From the NCBI GenBank assembly GCA_902803125.1, contig CADCOZ010000313.1, positions 1 through 9,024 on the forward strand: 9,024 nt of DNA, given 5' to 3'. Each line of letters opens with the position of its first letter. The stretch's first letter is position 1. Positions 1-7,260 of this stretch are shown here, one piece after another. Under the pieces are notes generated by a model. The model made no database searches. It was not told where the DNA came from and saw only the letters and a list, made by a program, of their open reading frames with translations. The stretch is from an uncultured Ruminococcus sp. Lineage in GTDB: Bacteria > Bacillota > Clostridia > Oscillospirales > Acutalibacteraceae. The position numbers were made by a program, and so were the translations under genes.

Positions 1-171
1 ATTCAGCGAATTTCGGGAAGGGGTTTGGGGGAACACCTTTTTTCGCCAGAAAAGGGGAGCGCGGGTGTCCGGTGGACACCTTGGCCGTAAGGCCAAAGCG
101 CCCTGACCGAGCCGACAGGAGAGACTCACCCAAGTGGCTGACGGGTGCTAAGTTCCCCCAAGTGGCTGACG
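1..171 (+). repeat. Composite palindromic repeat, left copy
   Basis: This non-coding stretch is built from short modules that recur in the window. Module E (1-25) recurs exactly, inverted, at 2699-2723. Module A (36-55) is a hairpin with arms CCTTTT/AAAAGG around loop TTCGCCAG. Module B (64-80) is a 7-bp hairpin, GGTGTCC/GGACACC. Module C (81-96) is TTGGCC/GGCCAA. GCGC at 59-62 and 98-101 can close B and C into a small three-way fold. Module D (129-171) contains the 15-mer CCCAAGTGGCTGACG twice, 28 bases apart. Positions 50-140 match the inverted right-end copy (8920-9010) at 87 of 91 positions. There is no transposase or coding capacity. It resembles a dispersed intergenic repeat family; I cannot name it. 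Confidence 0.85.
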
Positions 172-206
172 AAACAAAATCAATTCGATGTTTTTTCATA
201 GAACTA

Positions 207-235
207 TTGACAGGAAAGACAGCAGGTGATATAAT
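207..235 (+). promoter_or_regulatory. Promoter of the trp operon
   Basis: A perfect -35 box TTGACA (207-212) and a perfect -10 box TATAAT (230-235) are separated by 17 bases. A TG dinucleotide at 227-228 gives an extended -10. T-rich sequence (191-196) lies upstream. The predicted transcript start is near 242, just before the T-box leader. This is a strong housekeeping-sigma promoter, so regulation is expected mainly at the level of leader termination. Confidence 0.92.
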
Positions 236-241
236 AACCGC

Positions 242-596
242 AGTTGAATAGTGTAAACCGTTGAAGCGGAGATAACGGCAGTCATGACTTTACAGAGAAC
301 CCGGTAAGCTGAGAATCGGGCAAGAAACAAGCTGTCAAATGGACCGCTGAGGGTGCAGTCAAACGGAGTATTCCGGAGTATTCTGCAACGTTGCAGGCAG
401 ACGTTATCTTGCCGGGAGTATAGCTGTACTCCGCTAAGCGACAGAAGAAAGTCGTGTCCAAAAGCCGAAGGATACCGTTGATAGGGTATGTGGCCAAGGG
501 ACAGCGGCAGACTGTCGGAAACAAGGTGGCACCACGAATGATGTATGATTCGTCCTTGGCATAGAATGAGATAATTCTATGCCGGGGGCGTTTTTT
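242..596 (+). promoter_or_regulatory. Tryptophan T-box leader RNA
   Basis: This is a transcriptional T-box riboswitch that reads the charging state of tRNA-Trp. The base of stem I can form from TGACT (285-289) and AGTCA (357-361), with inner pairs ACAG/CTGT (292-295, 332-335) and CCCG/CGGG (300-303, 317-320). The specifier codon is TGG (Trp) at 340-342, followed by the usual ACCGC context. A further stem is GGAGTA/TACTCC (415-420, 427-432). The conserved T-box AAGGTGGCACCACG lies at 523-536. Its TGGC (527-530) would pair with a tRNA 3' end GCCA, matching the G discriminator base of bacterial tRNA-Trp. The antiterminator pairs CAAGG (522-526) with CCTTG (554-558) and CGAAT (535-539) with ATTCG (548-552). 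It excludes the downstream terminator. Helix details are by eye; the T-box assignment itself is secure. Confidence 0.95.
554..596 (+). terminator. T-box intrinsic terminator
   Basis: A perfect 10-bp stem GGCATAGAAT/ATTCTATGCC (558-567, 574-583) can be extended by four further pairs, including wobbles, to 554/587. It is followed by a run of six T (591-596). The 5' arm (554-558) is shared with the antiterminator, so the two folds are alternatives. Termination is expected when tRNA-Trp is charged. Confidence 0.92.
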
Positions 597-620
597 GTTG
601 AAGAAAAAGGAGGAAACACG

Positions 621-2087
621 ATGCAAATCAAACCGGATATGATGACTGTCCGCCATATCGCCCAAACAGGAGATTATAAGGTGATTCCCGTCAGCTGTAC
701 CATGCTTTCGGATTTTATCACCCCTATTGAGGTCATGCGGATTCTTCAAAATGTTTCGACACACTGCTTTATGCTGGAATCGGCCAAAGCCAATGAAACA
801 TGGGGACGCTATACTTTTTTGGGGTTTGAGCCAACATTGGCTGTATCGTGTGTGGACGGTACGCTGACAGCCGGTGATGTCACGATCCAAACCGATGACC
901 CGTCAGCTTTTCTGCGTGATTTGCTGGAGAACTACAAAAGTCCCCGCCTGAAATACCTGCCGCCGTTTACGGGCGGATTGGTCGGTTATTTCTCGTATGA
1001 TTATCTTTCCTATCGGGAGCCAACGGTACGCTGTCAGGCGCAGGACAGCGAAGCCTTCAAGGATGTCGATCTGATGCTGTTTGATAAGGTGATTGCCTTT
1101 GATCATGTACAGCAGAAGCTGATTCTCATAGCGAATGTAAGAGTGGATGATATCGAAGCGAATTATCAGCGTGCAGTGCAGGAACTTCAGCAGTTAGCCG
1201 ATTTACTGCGTTACGGTGCCAAAAAGAAAGAGCCGGTCGGCCGTCTGACGGGAGATGTCACGCCGCTGTTCACGAAGGAACAATATTGTGCGATGGTGGA
1301 AAAAGCCAAGGACTATATCCGTGAAGGCGACATTTTCCAGATTGTGCTTTCCAATCGTCTGAGTGCGCCGTTTGAAGGCAGTTTGCTGAATACCTACCGT
1401 GTTCTGCGTACCATCAATCCGTCCCCATATATGTTCTATTTTTCGGGAACGGATGTAGAAGTGGCGGGGGCTTCTCCGGAAACGCTTGTCAAGCTGGAAA
1501 ACGGCGTTTTACATACCTTCCCGTTAGCCGGCACAAGACCCAGAGGATTCAACGAAGCCGAAGACAAGGAGTTGGAACGGCAGCTGCTGAGTGATGAAAA
1601 AGAACTGGCAGAACACAATATGTTAGTGGACTTGGGACGCAACGATTTAGGCAAGGTCAGCCGTTTCGGAACGGTTGAAGTGGAAAAACTCCATTCCATT
1701 GAGCGGTTTTCACACGTTATGCACATTGGTTCCACGGTGCGGGGCGTGATACGGGAGGATAAAGATGCTTTAGACGCTATTGAAGCCGTACTGCCGGCCG
1801 GCACCCTGTCCGGTGCGCCAAAGATCAGAGCCTGTCAGTTAATCGGTGAACTGGAAAACAACAAACGGGGCATTTACGGCGGGGCCATCGGGTATATTGA
1901 TTTCACAGGCAACATGGATACCTGCATCGCCATTCGTATTGCTTATAAAAAGAACGGACGGGTATTTGTGCGGAGCGGTGCCGGCATCGTGGCGGACTCC
2001 GAACCCGAAAAAGAATATCAGGAATGCCTGAATAAAGCAAGAGCCGTTTTGAATGCGTTGGAATCGGCACAGGAGGAAGCATTATGA
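621..2087 (+). CDS. trpE: Anthranilate synthase component I
   Basis: The 488-residue TrpE converts chorismate to anthranilate, using ammonia supplied by the TrpG glutaminase in the cytoplasm. The ATG at 621 is chosen because AAAGGAGG (606-613) lies 7 bases upstream; an in-frame start at 579 falls inside the T-box terminator and is unlikely. The N-terminal domain carries LES (52-54), part of the tryptophan feedback site. The chorismate-binding domain shows NPSPY (266-270), GASPE (283-287), PLAGTRPRG (301-309), EHNMLVDLGRNDLG (331-344), HVMHIGSTVRG (365-375), PAGTLSGAPK (392-401), GIYGGAIGY (417-425) and RSGAGIV (451-457). The length is normal for the family. The paralogue PabB is the main alternative, but the trp context and the feedback motif favour TrpE. 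Its stop overlaps the trpG start by 4 bases (ATGA). Confidence 0.97.
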   Translation: MQIKPDMMTVRHIAQTGDYKVIPVSCTMLSDFITPIEVMRILQNVSTHCFMLESAKANETWGRYTFLGFEPTLAVSCVDGTLTAGDVTIQTDDPSAFLRDLLENYKSPRLKYLPPFTGGLVGYFSYDYLSYREPTVRCQAQDSEAFKDVDLMLFDKVIAFDHVQQKLILIANVRVDDIEANYQRAVQELQQLADLLRYGAKKKEPVGRLTGDVTPLFTKEQYCAMVEKAKDYIREGDIFQIVLSNRLSAPFEGSLLNTYRVLRTINPSPYMFYFSGTDVEVAGASPETLVKLENGVLHTFPLAGTRPRGFNEAEDKELERQLLSDEKELAEHNMLVDLGRNDLGKVSRFGTVEVEKLHSIERFSHVMHIGSTVRGVIREDKDALDAIEAVLPAGTLSGAPKIRACQLIGELENNKRGIYGGAIGYIDFTGNMDTCIAIRIAYKKNGRVFVRSGAGIVADSEPEKEYQECLNKARAVLNALESAQEEAL

Positions 2088-2647
2088 TACTGCTGATTGA
2101 TAATTACGACAGCTTTTCCTATAATTTGTACCAGATGGTGGGCAGTATAGAACCGGATATCAAGGTCATCCGCAACGATGAAATGACGGTGGAGGCCATC
2201 CGTCAGAGTCGCCCCGATAAAATTATTCTTTCGCCCGGTCCCGGCCGTCCCGAAAACGCCGGTATTATTATAGACGTGGTGCGGGAACTGGGGGACAGCA
2301 TACCGATACTCGGTGTATGTTTAGGGCATCAGGCCATCTGTCAGGCGTTTGGGGCAGTCATCACCTACGCTTCACAGCTGATGCACGGCAAACAGTCGGA
2401 GGTAACCCTGCGAACAGATACGCCGCTGTTCATCGGCTGTCCGGAAAAAACATTGGTGGCACGTTACCATTCCTTGGCGGCCGATAAAGCCACCATGCCG
2501 TCCTGCCTGACCGTGACAGCCGCCACGGCCAACGGTGAAATTATGGCAGTTCAGCATACCACCTACCCGATTTTCGGCGTACAGTTCCACCCTGAATCCA
2601 TCATGACACCGGAAGGTGCCAAAATGCTTGCCAACTTCATCTTTTGA
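2084..2647 (+). CDS. trpG: Anthranilate synthase component II, glutaminase
   Basis: This 187-residue class I glutamine amidotransferase releases ammonia from glutamine for TrpE. The fold and catalytic motifs are complete: DNYDSFSYN (6-14), the oxyanion-loop motif SPGPGRPENAG (50-60), nucleophile Cys79 in GVCLGHQ, HGKQSEV (101-107), and His169/Glu171 in GVQFHPES. It is a stand-alone protein, not fused to TrpD or TrpE. Translation starts inside the end of trpE, with AGGAGG (2071-2076) 7 bases upstream, which suggests translational coupling and balanced subunits. PabA-type dual use in folate synthesis cannot be excluded from sequence. Unusually, the next trp gene is 195 bases away behind repeat DNA. 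Confidence 0.96.
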   Translation: MILLIDNYDSFSYNLYQMVGSIEPDIKVIRNDEMTVEAIRQSRPDKIILSPGPGRPENAGIIIDVVRELGDSIPILGVCLGHQAICQAFGAVITYASQLMHGKQSEVTLRTDTPLFIGCPEKTLVARYHSLAADKATMPSCLTVTAATANGEIMAVQHTTYPIFGVQFHPESIMTPEGAKMLANFIF

Positions 2648-2653
2648 AGTACC

Positions 2654-2723
2654 CGTCAGCCACTTGGGGGAACTTAGCACCCGTCAGCCACTTGGGGGAA
2701 CCCCTTCCCGAAATTCGCTGAAT
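2654..2723 (-). repeat. Composite repeat copy inside the trp operon
   Basis: This is a shorter, inverted copy of the left-end element, starting 7 bases after the trpG stop. The reverse complement of 2699-2723 equals positions 1-25 exactly (module E). The reverse complement of 2654-2696 equals positions 129-171 exactly (double module D, 43 bases). The roughly 103-base block A-B-C that separates E and D at the left end is absent here and replaced by two bases. The copy therefore looks like an E-D-D form without the insert, and it lies within the transcribed operon. Confidence 0.88.
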
Positions 2724-2740
2724 TTTCGGCACTTCAAATA

Positions 2741-2775
2741 TTATTCATTATTCATTATTCGTTATTCATTATTCA
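2741..2775 (+). repeat. Heptamer tandem array, TTATTCA x5
   Basis: Five consecutive 7-base units read TTATTCA, TTATTCA, TTATTCG, TTATTCA, TTATTCA, followed by a decayed sixth unit (CTATT). The array sits between the repeat copy and trpD and is non-coding. It is flanked by two near-identical 25-base blocks (2701-2725 and 2785-2809, 23 of 25 matching). Each block ends in the palindrome AAATTC-GCT-GAATTT. Slippage could change its length between strains. Confidence 0.85.
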
Positions 2776-2784
2776 CTATTTTCC

Positions 2785-2809
2785 CCCCCTCCCTAAATTC
2801 GCTGAATTT
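2785..2809 (+). repeat. Second partial copy of repeat module E
   Basis: This is a direct repeat of 2701-2725 with two mismatches. It includes the perfect interrupted palindrome AAATTC-GCT-GAATTT (2795-2809, also at 2711-2725). It ends 33 bases before the trpD start, so the trpD ribosome binding site lies just outside the repeat. No function is visible. Confidence 0.75.
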
Positions 2810-2842
2810 GAATTGTCTATCTAAAGAAAGGAAGAATCAGCC

Positions 2843-3868
2843 ATGATTAAAGAAGCTATTGTTAAGATTGTCAGCAAAGAGGATTTGACCTATGAGGAAG
2901 CCTATACCGTGATGAATGAAATCATGAGCGGCGAAACCACCGCTACACAGAATGCGGCGTTTTTGGCGGCCCTGTCTACCAAGAGTGCCAAGGCAGAAAC
3001 AACTGCCGAAATTGCAGGCTGTGCCGCCGCTATGCGGGATCATGCCGTGAAGGTCGACACCGGTATGGATGTATTGGAAATTGTCGGTACCGGCGGCGAC
3101 AATGCCCACAGCTTCAATATTTCCACCACTTCCGCTTTGGTAGCCGCCGCCGGCGGGGTCAAGGTAGCCAAACACGGCAACCGTGCGGCTTCTTCCAAGT
3201 GCGGCACCGCCGATTGTCTGGAAGCCCTCGGTGTGAAGATCGAACAAAGCCCTCAGCGGTGCATTGAACTGCTCAATGAAGTCGGAATGTGTTTCTTCTT
3301 TGCCCAGAAATATCATTTGTCAATGAAGTATGTCGGAGCCATTCGCAAAGAACTCGGTTTCCGTACGGTATTCAATATCTTGGGGCCGCTGACCAATCCG
3401 GCTTCACCGTCCATGCAGCTGTTAGGTGTGTATGATGAATATTTGGTGGAACCGCTGGCACAGGTATTGATTGACTTAGGCGTGAAGCGGGGCATGGTGG
3501 TATACGGTACGGATAAACTCGATGAAATCTCTCTCAGCTCGCCGACAAAGATTTGTGAAATCAAGGACGGCTGGTTCAAGGCCTATACCATTACACCCGA
3601 ACAGTTCGGATTGACACGCTGTACCAAGGACGAACTGAAGGGCGGTTCGCCGGTTAAGAACGCCGCTATCACTCGTGCCATTTTGCAGGGTGAAAAGGGG
3701 GTACGCCGTGAGGCCGTGCTGATGAACGCCGGTGCGGCTCTCTATATTGCCGGCCAGGCGGAAACCCTGTCCGATGGTGTTCAATTAGCCGCCGAACTGA
3801 TTGACAGCGGCAAAGCTATGGCAACCCTTGAAAAGCTGATAGAAGTCAGCAACCGTCCGGAGGATTGA
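2843..3868 (+). CDS. trpD: Anthranilate phosphoribosyltransferase
   Basis: This 341-residue enzyme transfers phosphoribose from PRPP to anthranilate, the second step of the pathway. An N-terminal helical domain is followed by the PRPP-binding glycine-rich motif VGTGGD (81-86), NIST (92-95), and the [25 protein letters not shown] substrate loop (110-130). That loop has cysteines at 120 and 125, where I would expect small residues in many homologues. The length is normal and there is no fused TrpG domain. The start at 2843 is supported by AAAGGAAG (2827-2834) 8 bases upstream. It is the only gene of the operon not overlapping or nearly touching its upstream neighbour, so its translation must start independently. 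Confidence 0.97.
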   Translation: MIKEAIVKIVSKEDLTYEEAYTVMNEIMSGETTATQNAAFLAALSTKSAKAETTAEIAGCAAAMRDHAVKVDTGMDVLEIVGTGGDNAHSFNISTTSALVAAAGGVKVAKHGNRAASSKCGTADCLEALGVKIEQSPQRCIELLNEVGMCFFFAQKYHLSMKYVGAIRKELGFRTVFNILGPLTNPASPSMQLLGVYDEYLVEPLAQVLIDLGVKRGMVVYGTDKLDEISLSSPTKICEIKDGWFKAYTITPEQFGLTRCTKDELKGGSPVKNAAITRAILQGEKGVRREAVLMNAGAALYIAGQAETLSDGVQLAAELIDSGKAMATLEKLIEVSNRPED

Positions 3869-3870
3869 CC

Positions 3871-4656
3871 ATGAACATTTTGGAACAATTGGCGGCACAC
3901 GCCAAAGAACGCTGTGAAGCGTACCGCAGAGAGATGCCCTTTGCGGAACTCAAAAGCCGTGTGTCGGCCATGCCAAAAGGGGACGGTGCCTTTGAAAAAG
4001 CTCTGCGTCAGCCGGGACTCTCGTTTATCTGTGAGTGCAAAAAAGCGTCCCCGTCCAAAGGACTGATAGCCCCCGATTTTCCGTATCTGTCGATTGCAAA
4101 GGATTATGAACAGGCCGGAGCCGATGCCATTTCGGTGCTGACAGAGCCGAAATGGTTTTTGGGCAGCGATGCCTATTTGCAGGAAATTGCCCAAGTAGTC
4201 AGCATTCCCTGTCTGCGGAAGGATTTCACGGTAGAGGAATATATGATCTATCAGGCCAAGCTGTTAGGGGCTTCGGCGGTACTGCTGATTTGTGCGATTC
4301 TTTCGGAAGAACAGCTGAAGGAGTATCTGAACCTTTGTGATACCCTTGGCTTATCGGCTCTGGTGGAAGCCCACGATGCACAGGAAGTCAGCATGGCACT
4401 TCACTGCGGAGCCAGAATCATCGGGGTGAATAACCGTAATTTGAAGGATTTTTCGGTCGATACAGACAACAGCCGCCGTCTGCGGGAAATGATACCGCCG
4501 GAAGTGATTTTTGTATCGGAAAGCGGTATTCGGAACGGGGCAGACGTGGCTCTGCTCAGAAAAGCGGGGGCCGATGCGGTATTAGTCGGTGAAACCCTGA
4601 TGCGGGCGGCCAATAAAACGCAAAAATTGCGGGAACTGAAAGGAATGGCACCATGA
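3871..4656 (+). CDS. trpC: Indole-3-glycerol-phosphate synthase
   Basis: This 261-residue (beta/alpha)8-barrel enzyme decarboxylates and closes CdRP to indole-3-glycerol phosphate. Visible family motifs are ECKKASPSKG (55-64, general Glu/Lys), LRKDF (115-119, catalytic Lys117), LVEAH (164-168), GVNNRNL (185-191) and VSESGI (215-220). It is monofunctional, with TrpF encoded separately downstream. I prefer the ATG at 3871, with GGAGGA (3859-3864) 6 bases upstream, over the TTG at 3865 that overlaps the trpD stop. That TTG would add only two residues. Its own stop overlaps the trpF start by 4 bases. Confidence 0.96.
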   Translation: MNILEQLAAHAKERCEAYRREMPFAELKSRVSAMPKGDGAFEKALRQPGLSFICECKKASPSKGLIAPDFPYLSIAKDYEQAGADAISVLTEPKWFLGSDAYLQEIAQVVSIPCLRKDFTVEEYMIYQAKLLGASAVLLICAILSEEQLKEYLNLCDTLGLSALVEAHDAQEVSMALHCGARIIGVNNRNLKDFSVDTDNSRRLREMIPPEVIFVSESGIRNGADVALLRKAGADAVLVGETLMRAANKTQKLRELKGMAP

Positions 4657-5255
4657 AAGTAAAGATGTGCGGACTGACCCGTACAGAAGATATTGCCGCT
4701 GTCAATGAGTGCCGGCCGGACTATATCGGCTTTGTCTTTGCCCAAAAGAGCAAAAGAGCCGTTACACCGGAGCAGGCGGCGGTTCTCAGAAGGTTGTTGG
4801 ATAAAGATATTCAGGCCGTTGGGGTCTTTGTGGATGAACCGCTGTCGAATGTGGCGGCCTTACTGTACAGCGGCGTGATTGATATCGCACAGCTGCACGG
4901 ACAGGAGGACGATGCCTATATTCGCCAATTGCAGGCAGAAACGCATTGTCCTGTCATCAAGGCCTTTCGGATTCATACGGCACAGGAGGCGGCCAAAGCC
5001 CAAAACAGTCCCGCTGATATGATTTTACTGGATGCCGGAGCCGGGGACGGCAAAACCTTTGATTGGTCGCTGATACAGTATGTGACACGTCCCTATTTTT
5101 TAGCGGGGGGATTATCGCCGGAGAATGTTCAAGCGGCGGCAGCTCTGCACCCTTATGCACTGGATGTCAGTTCCGGCATTGAAACAAACGGCCACAAAGA
5201 TAAAGAAAAAATGACAGCGTTTATGAACGCTGTGAGAAAGGAAGAAATATTATGA
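4653..5255 (+). CDS. trpF: Phosphoribosylanthranilate isomerase
   Basis: This 200-residue (beta/alpha)8-barrel isomerase performs the Amadori rearrangement of PRA to CdRP. The catalytic Cys6 lies in KMCGLT near the N-terminus. The catalytic Asp127 lies in [14 protein letters not shown]. The region corresponding to the usual Gly-Gly-Thr-Gly phosphate loop reads AGDGKTFDW, a mild variation. [10 protein letters not shown] (171-180) is the second phosphate-binding motif. AAAGGA (4639-4644) lies 8 bases upstream of the start, which overlaps trpC (ATGA). The stop overlaps trpB the same way, implying coupled translation. Confidence 0.96.
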   Translation: MKVKMCGLTRTEDIAAVNECRPDYIGFVFAQKSKRAVTPEQAAVLRRLLDKDIQAVGVFVDEPLSNVAALLYSGVIDIAQLHGQEDDAYIRQLQAETHCPVIKAFRIHTAQEAAKAQNSPADMILLDAGAGDGKTFDWSLIQYVTRPYFLAGGLSPENVQAAAALHPYALDVSSGIETNGHKDKEKMTAFMNAVRKEEIL

Positions 5256-6442
5256 CAAATCCAAACGGACGTTTCGGTATGCACGGTGGACAGTACATTC
5301 CCGAAACCCTGATGAATGCTGTTATCGAACTGGAAGAAGCGTATAACCGCTATAAAGATGATCCCGATTTTTGTCGGGAACTGGAAACCCTTTTCAACGA
5401 ATATGCCAACCGGCCTTCACGGCTTTACTATGCGGAGAACCTGACAGCGGCTCTGGGCGGTGCAAGAATTTATCTCAAGCGGGAGGATCTGAACCATACC
5501 GGCGCTCATAAAATCAACAATGTTCTCGGTCAGGCACTGTTGGCCAAGAAAATGGGCAAAACACGCCTGATTGCCGAAACAGGAGCGGGTCAGCATGGTG
5601 TGGCCACGGCCACAGCGGCGGCTTTGATGGGCATGGAATGCGTGGTATTTATGGGGGAAGAGGACACCAAACGGCAGGCACTGAATGTATACCGCATGAA
5701 GCTGTTGGGTGCAGAGGTTGTGCCGGTCAAAAGCGGCACGGCGACTCTGAAGGATGCGGTTTCCGAAGCGATGCGTGAGTGGACGAAACGCATTGACGAT
5801 ACCCATTACTGTTTGGGTTCTGTCATGGGACCGCACCCGTTTCCGACCATTGTCAGGGATTTTCAGGCGGTCATTTCCAAAGAAACCAAGCGGCAGATAC
5901 TGGAGAAGGAAGGACGGCTGCCCGATGCCGTATTGGCTTGTGTCGGCGGCGGCTCCAATGCCATCGGCAGTTTCTATCACTTTATTGAAGATAAAGGTGT
6001 TCGGCTGATCGGCTGTGAAGCGGCCGGACGCGGCATTGATACCTTTGAAACAGCGGCAACGATTTCCACCGGTAAGCTGGGCATTTTCCACGGCATGAAG
6101 TCCTATTTCTGTCAGGACGATATGGGACAGATTGCACCGGTTTATTCTATCTCGGCAGGCTTGGACTATCCGGGTGTCGGCCCCGAACACGCCTATCTCC
6201 ACGATATCGGCAGAGCGGAATATGTTGCCGTCACGGACGATGAAGCCGTTCAGGCGTTTGAGTATTTATCACGGACAGAGGGCATTATTCCGGCGATAGA
6301 ATCGGCTCATGCGGTAGCGTATGCGATGAAGCTGGCACCGACCATGGACAAGGACAAGATCATCGTCATCACGATTTCCGGACGTGGTGATAAGGACTGT
6401 GCGGCGATTGCCCGCTACAAAGGGGAGGATATTTATGACTAA
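5252..6442 (+). CDS. trpB: Tryptophan synthase beta subunit
   Basis: This 396-residue PLP enzyme condenses indole with serine to make tryptophan in the TrpA-TrpB complex. [15 protein letters not shown] opens the protein as in TrpB1-type subunits. Lys87 in [10 protein letters not shown] is the PLP lysine. Glu109 in AETGAGQHG is the catalytic acid. GGGSNAIG (232-239) binds the PLP phosphate. [15 protein letters not shown] and SGRGDKD near the C-terminus complete the signature. The length is typical. The start is supported by AAAGGAAG (5237-5244), and the gene overlaps both neighbours. Confidence 0.98.
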   Translation: MTNPNGRFGMHGGQYIPETLMNAVIELEEAYNRYKDDPDFCRELETLFNEYANRPSRLYYAENLTAALGGARIYLKREDLNHTGAHKINNVLGQALLAKKMGKTRLIAETGAGQHGVATATAAALMGMECVVFMGEEDTKRQALNVYRMKLLGAEVVPVKSGTATLKDAVSEAMREWTKRIDDTHYCLGSVMGPHPFPTIVRDFQAVISKETKRQILEKEGRLPDAVLACVGGGSNAIGSFYHFIEDKGVRLIGCEAAGRGIDTFETAATISTGKLGIFHGMKSYFCQDDMGQIAPVYSISAGLDYPGVGPEHAYLHDIGRAEYVAVTDDEAVQAFEYLSRTEGIIPAIESAHAVAYAMKLAPTMDKDKIIVITISGRGDKDCAAIARYKGEDIYD

Positions 6443-7202
6443 AATACAACAGGCGTTTGCCAAGGGAAAAGCCTTTATTCCTTTTATTACCTGCGGTGAC
6501 CCCGACCTTGACACCACAGCGGCTGTTGTCAGAGCGGCTGCCGCCAACGGAGCCGACCTGATTGAACTCGGCATTCCGTTTTCCGACCCGACCGCCGAGG
6601 GACCCGTGATTCAGGGAGCGAATCTCCGTGCCTTACAGGGCGGTGTTAACACCAACAAGATTTTTGATTTGGTGCGTGAGCTGAGAAAAGATGTTACCGT
6701 GCCGCTGGTCTTTATGACCTATGCGAACGTAGTGTTTTCCTATGGAGCCGAAAAGTTTATCGGAACCTGTGCGGATATCGGCATTGACGGTCTGATTCTG
6801 CCCGATATTCCCTTTGAGGAAAAGGAAGAATTTCTGTCGGTTTGTCATCAGTATGATGTGGCCCTTATTTCGCTGATTGCCCCCACATCCGAAAACCGTA
6901 TCGGCATGATTGCCAAAGAAGCGGAAGGATTTATTTATTTGGTGTCGAGTTTGGGTGTTACGGGTGTGAGAAGCGAGATCAAAACAGATTTGTCTGCGAT
7001 TGTCAAGGTGATCCGTCAGTATACAGATATTCCCGTAGCCATTGGATTTGGTATTTCAAACCCTCAGCAGGCACATGATATGGCGGCGGTATCCGATGGT
7101 GTCATTGTCGGTTCAGCCATTGTCAAGCTGATTGAACAGTATGGCCAAGAGGCACCCGCTCCTGTTGGTGATTTTGTCCGTGCCATGAAAGAGGCTTTAT
7201 AA
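6435..7202 (+). CDS. trpA: Tryptophan synthase alpha subunit
   Basis: This 255-residue (beta/alpha)8-barrel subunit cleaves indole-3-glycerol phosphate and channels indole to TrpB. The ATG at 6435 lies inside the end of trpB (8-base overlap) with GGGGAGG at 6422-6428; an earlier in-frame start at 6384 would overlap trpB much more and has no such site. Glu44 in [10 protein letters not shown] matches the catalytic Glu49 of the E. coli enzyme. The second acid (Asp60 there) is Glu55 here, in [19 protein letters not shown] and GFGISNP are the phosphate-binding motifs. It is the last gene of the operon. Confidence 0.97.
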   Translation: MTKIQQAFAKGKAFIPFITCGDPDLDTTAAVVRAAAANGADLIELGIPFSDPTAEGPVIQGANLRALQGGVNTNKIFDLVRELRKDVTVPLVFMTYANVVFSYGAEKFIGTCADIGIDGLILPDIPFEEKEEFLSVCHQYDVALISLIAPTSENRIGMIAKEAEGFIYLVSSLGVTGVRSEIKTDLSAIVKVIRQYTDIPVAIGFGISNPQQAHDMAAVSDGVIVGSAIVKLIEQYGQEAPAPVGDFVRAMKEAL

Positions 7203-7206
7203 GTGA

Positions 7207-7240
7207 CCGGTTTCCGATAGAAGAAAAACGGAAAAGCCGG
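7207..7240 (+). terminator. Hairpin after trpA, possible operon terminator
   Basis: Arms CCGGTTTCCG (7207-7216) and CGGAAA plus CCGG (7229-7240) pair over 10 bp with a 2-base bulge, starting 5 bases after the trpA stop. Only a short T run (7252-7255) follows, 11 bases away, so this is not a canonical intrinsic terminator. It may stabilise the 3' end of the message or terminate weakly. Confidence 0.45.
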
Positions 7241-7260
7241 CGGATACAGCGTTTTCTTCA

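Noticed and set aside
579..620. Upstream extension of trpE to an ATG at 579
   Set aside because: It lies within the T-box terminator hairpin and lacks a ribosome binding site; the ATG at 621 has AAAGGAGG at the right distance.
5417..6202. Long open frame of 261 codons on the minus strand inside trpB
   Set aside because: It is antisense to a complete, well-conserved trpB and its translation shows no recognisable family; it is a frame shadow.
6384..6434. Longer trpA starting at 6384
   Set aside because: It would overlap trpB by 59 bases without a binding site; ATG 6435 gives the normal N-terminus and has GGGGAGG upstream.
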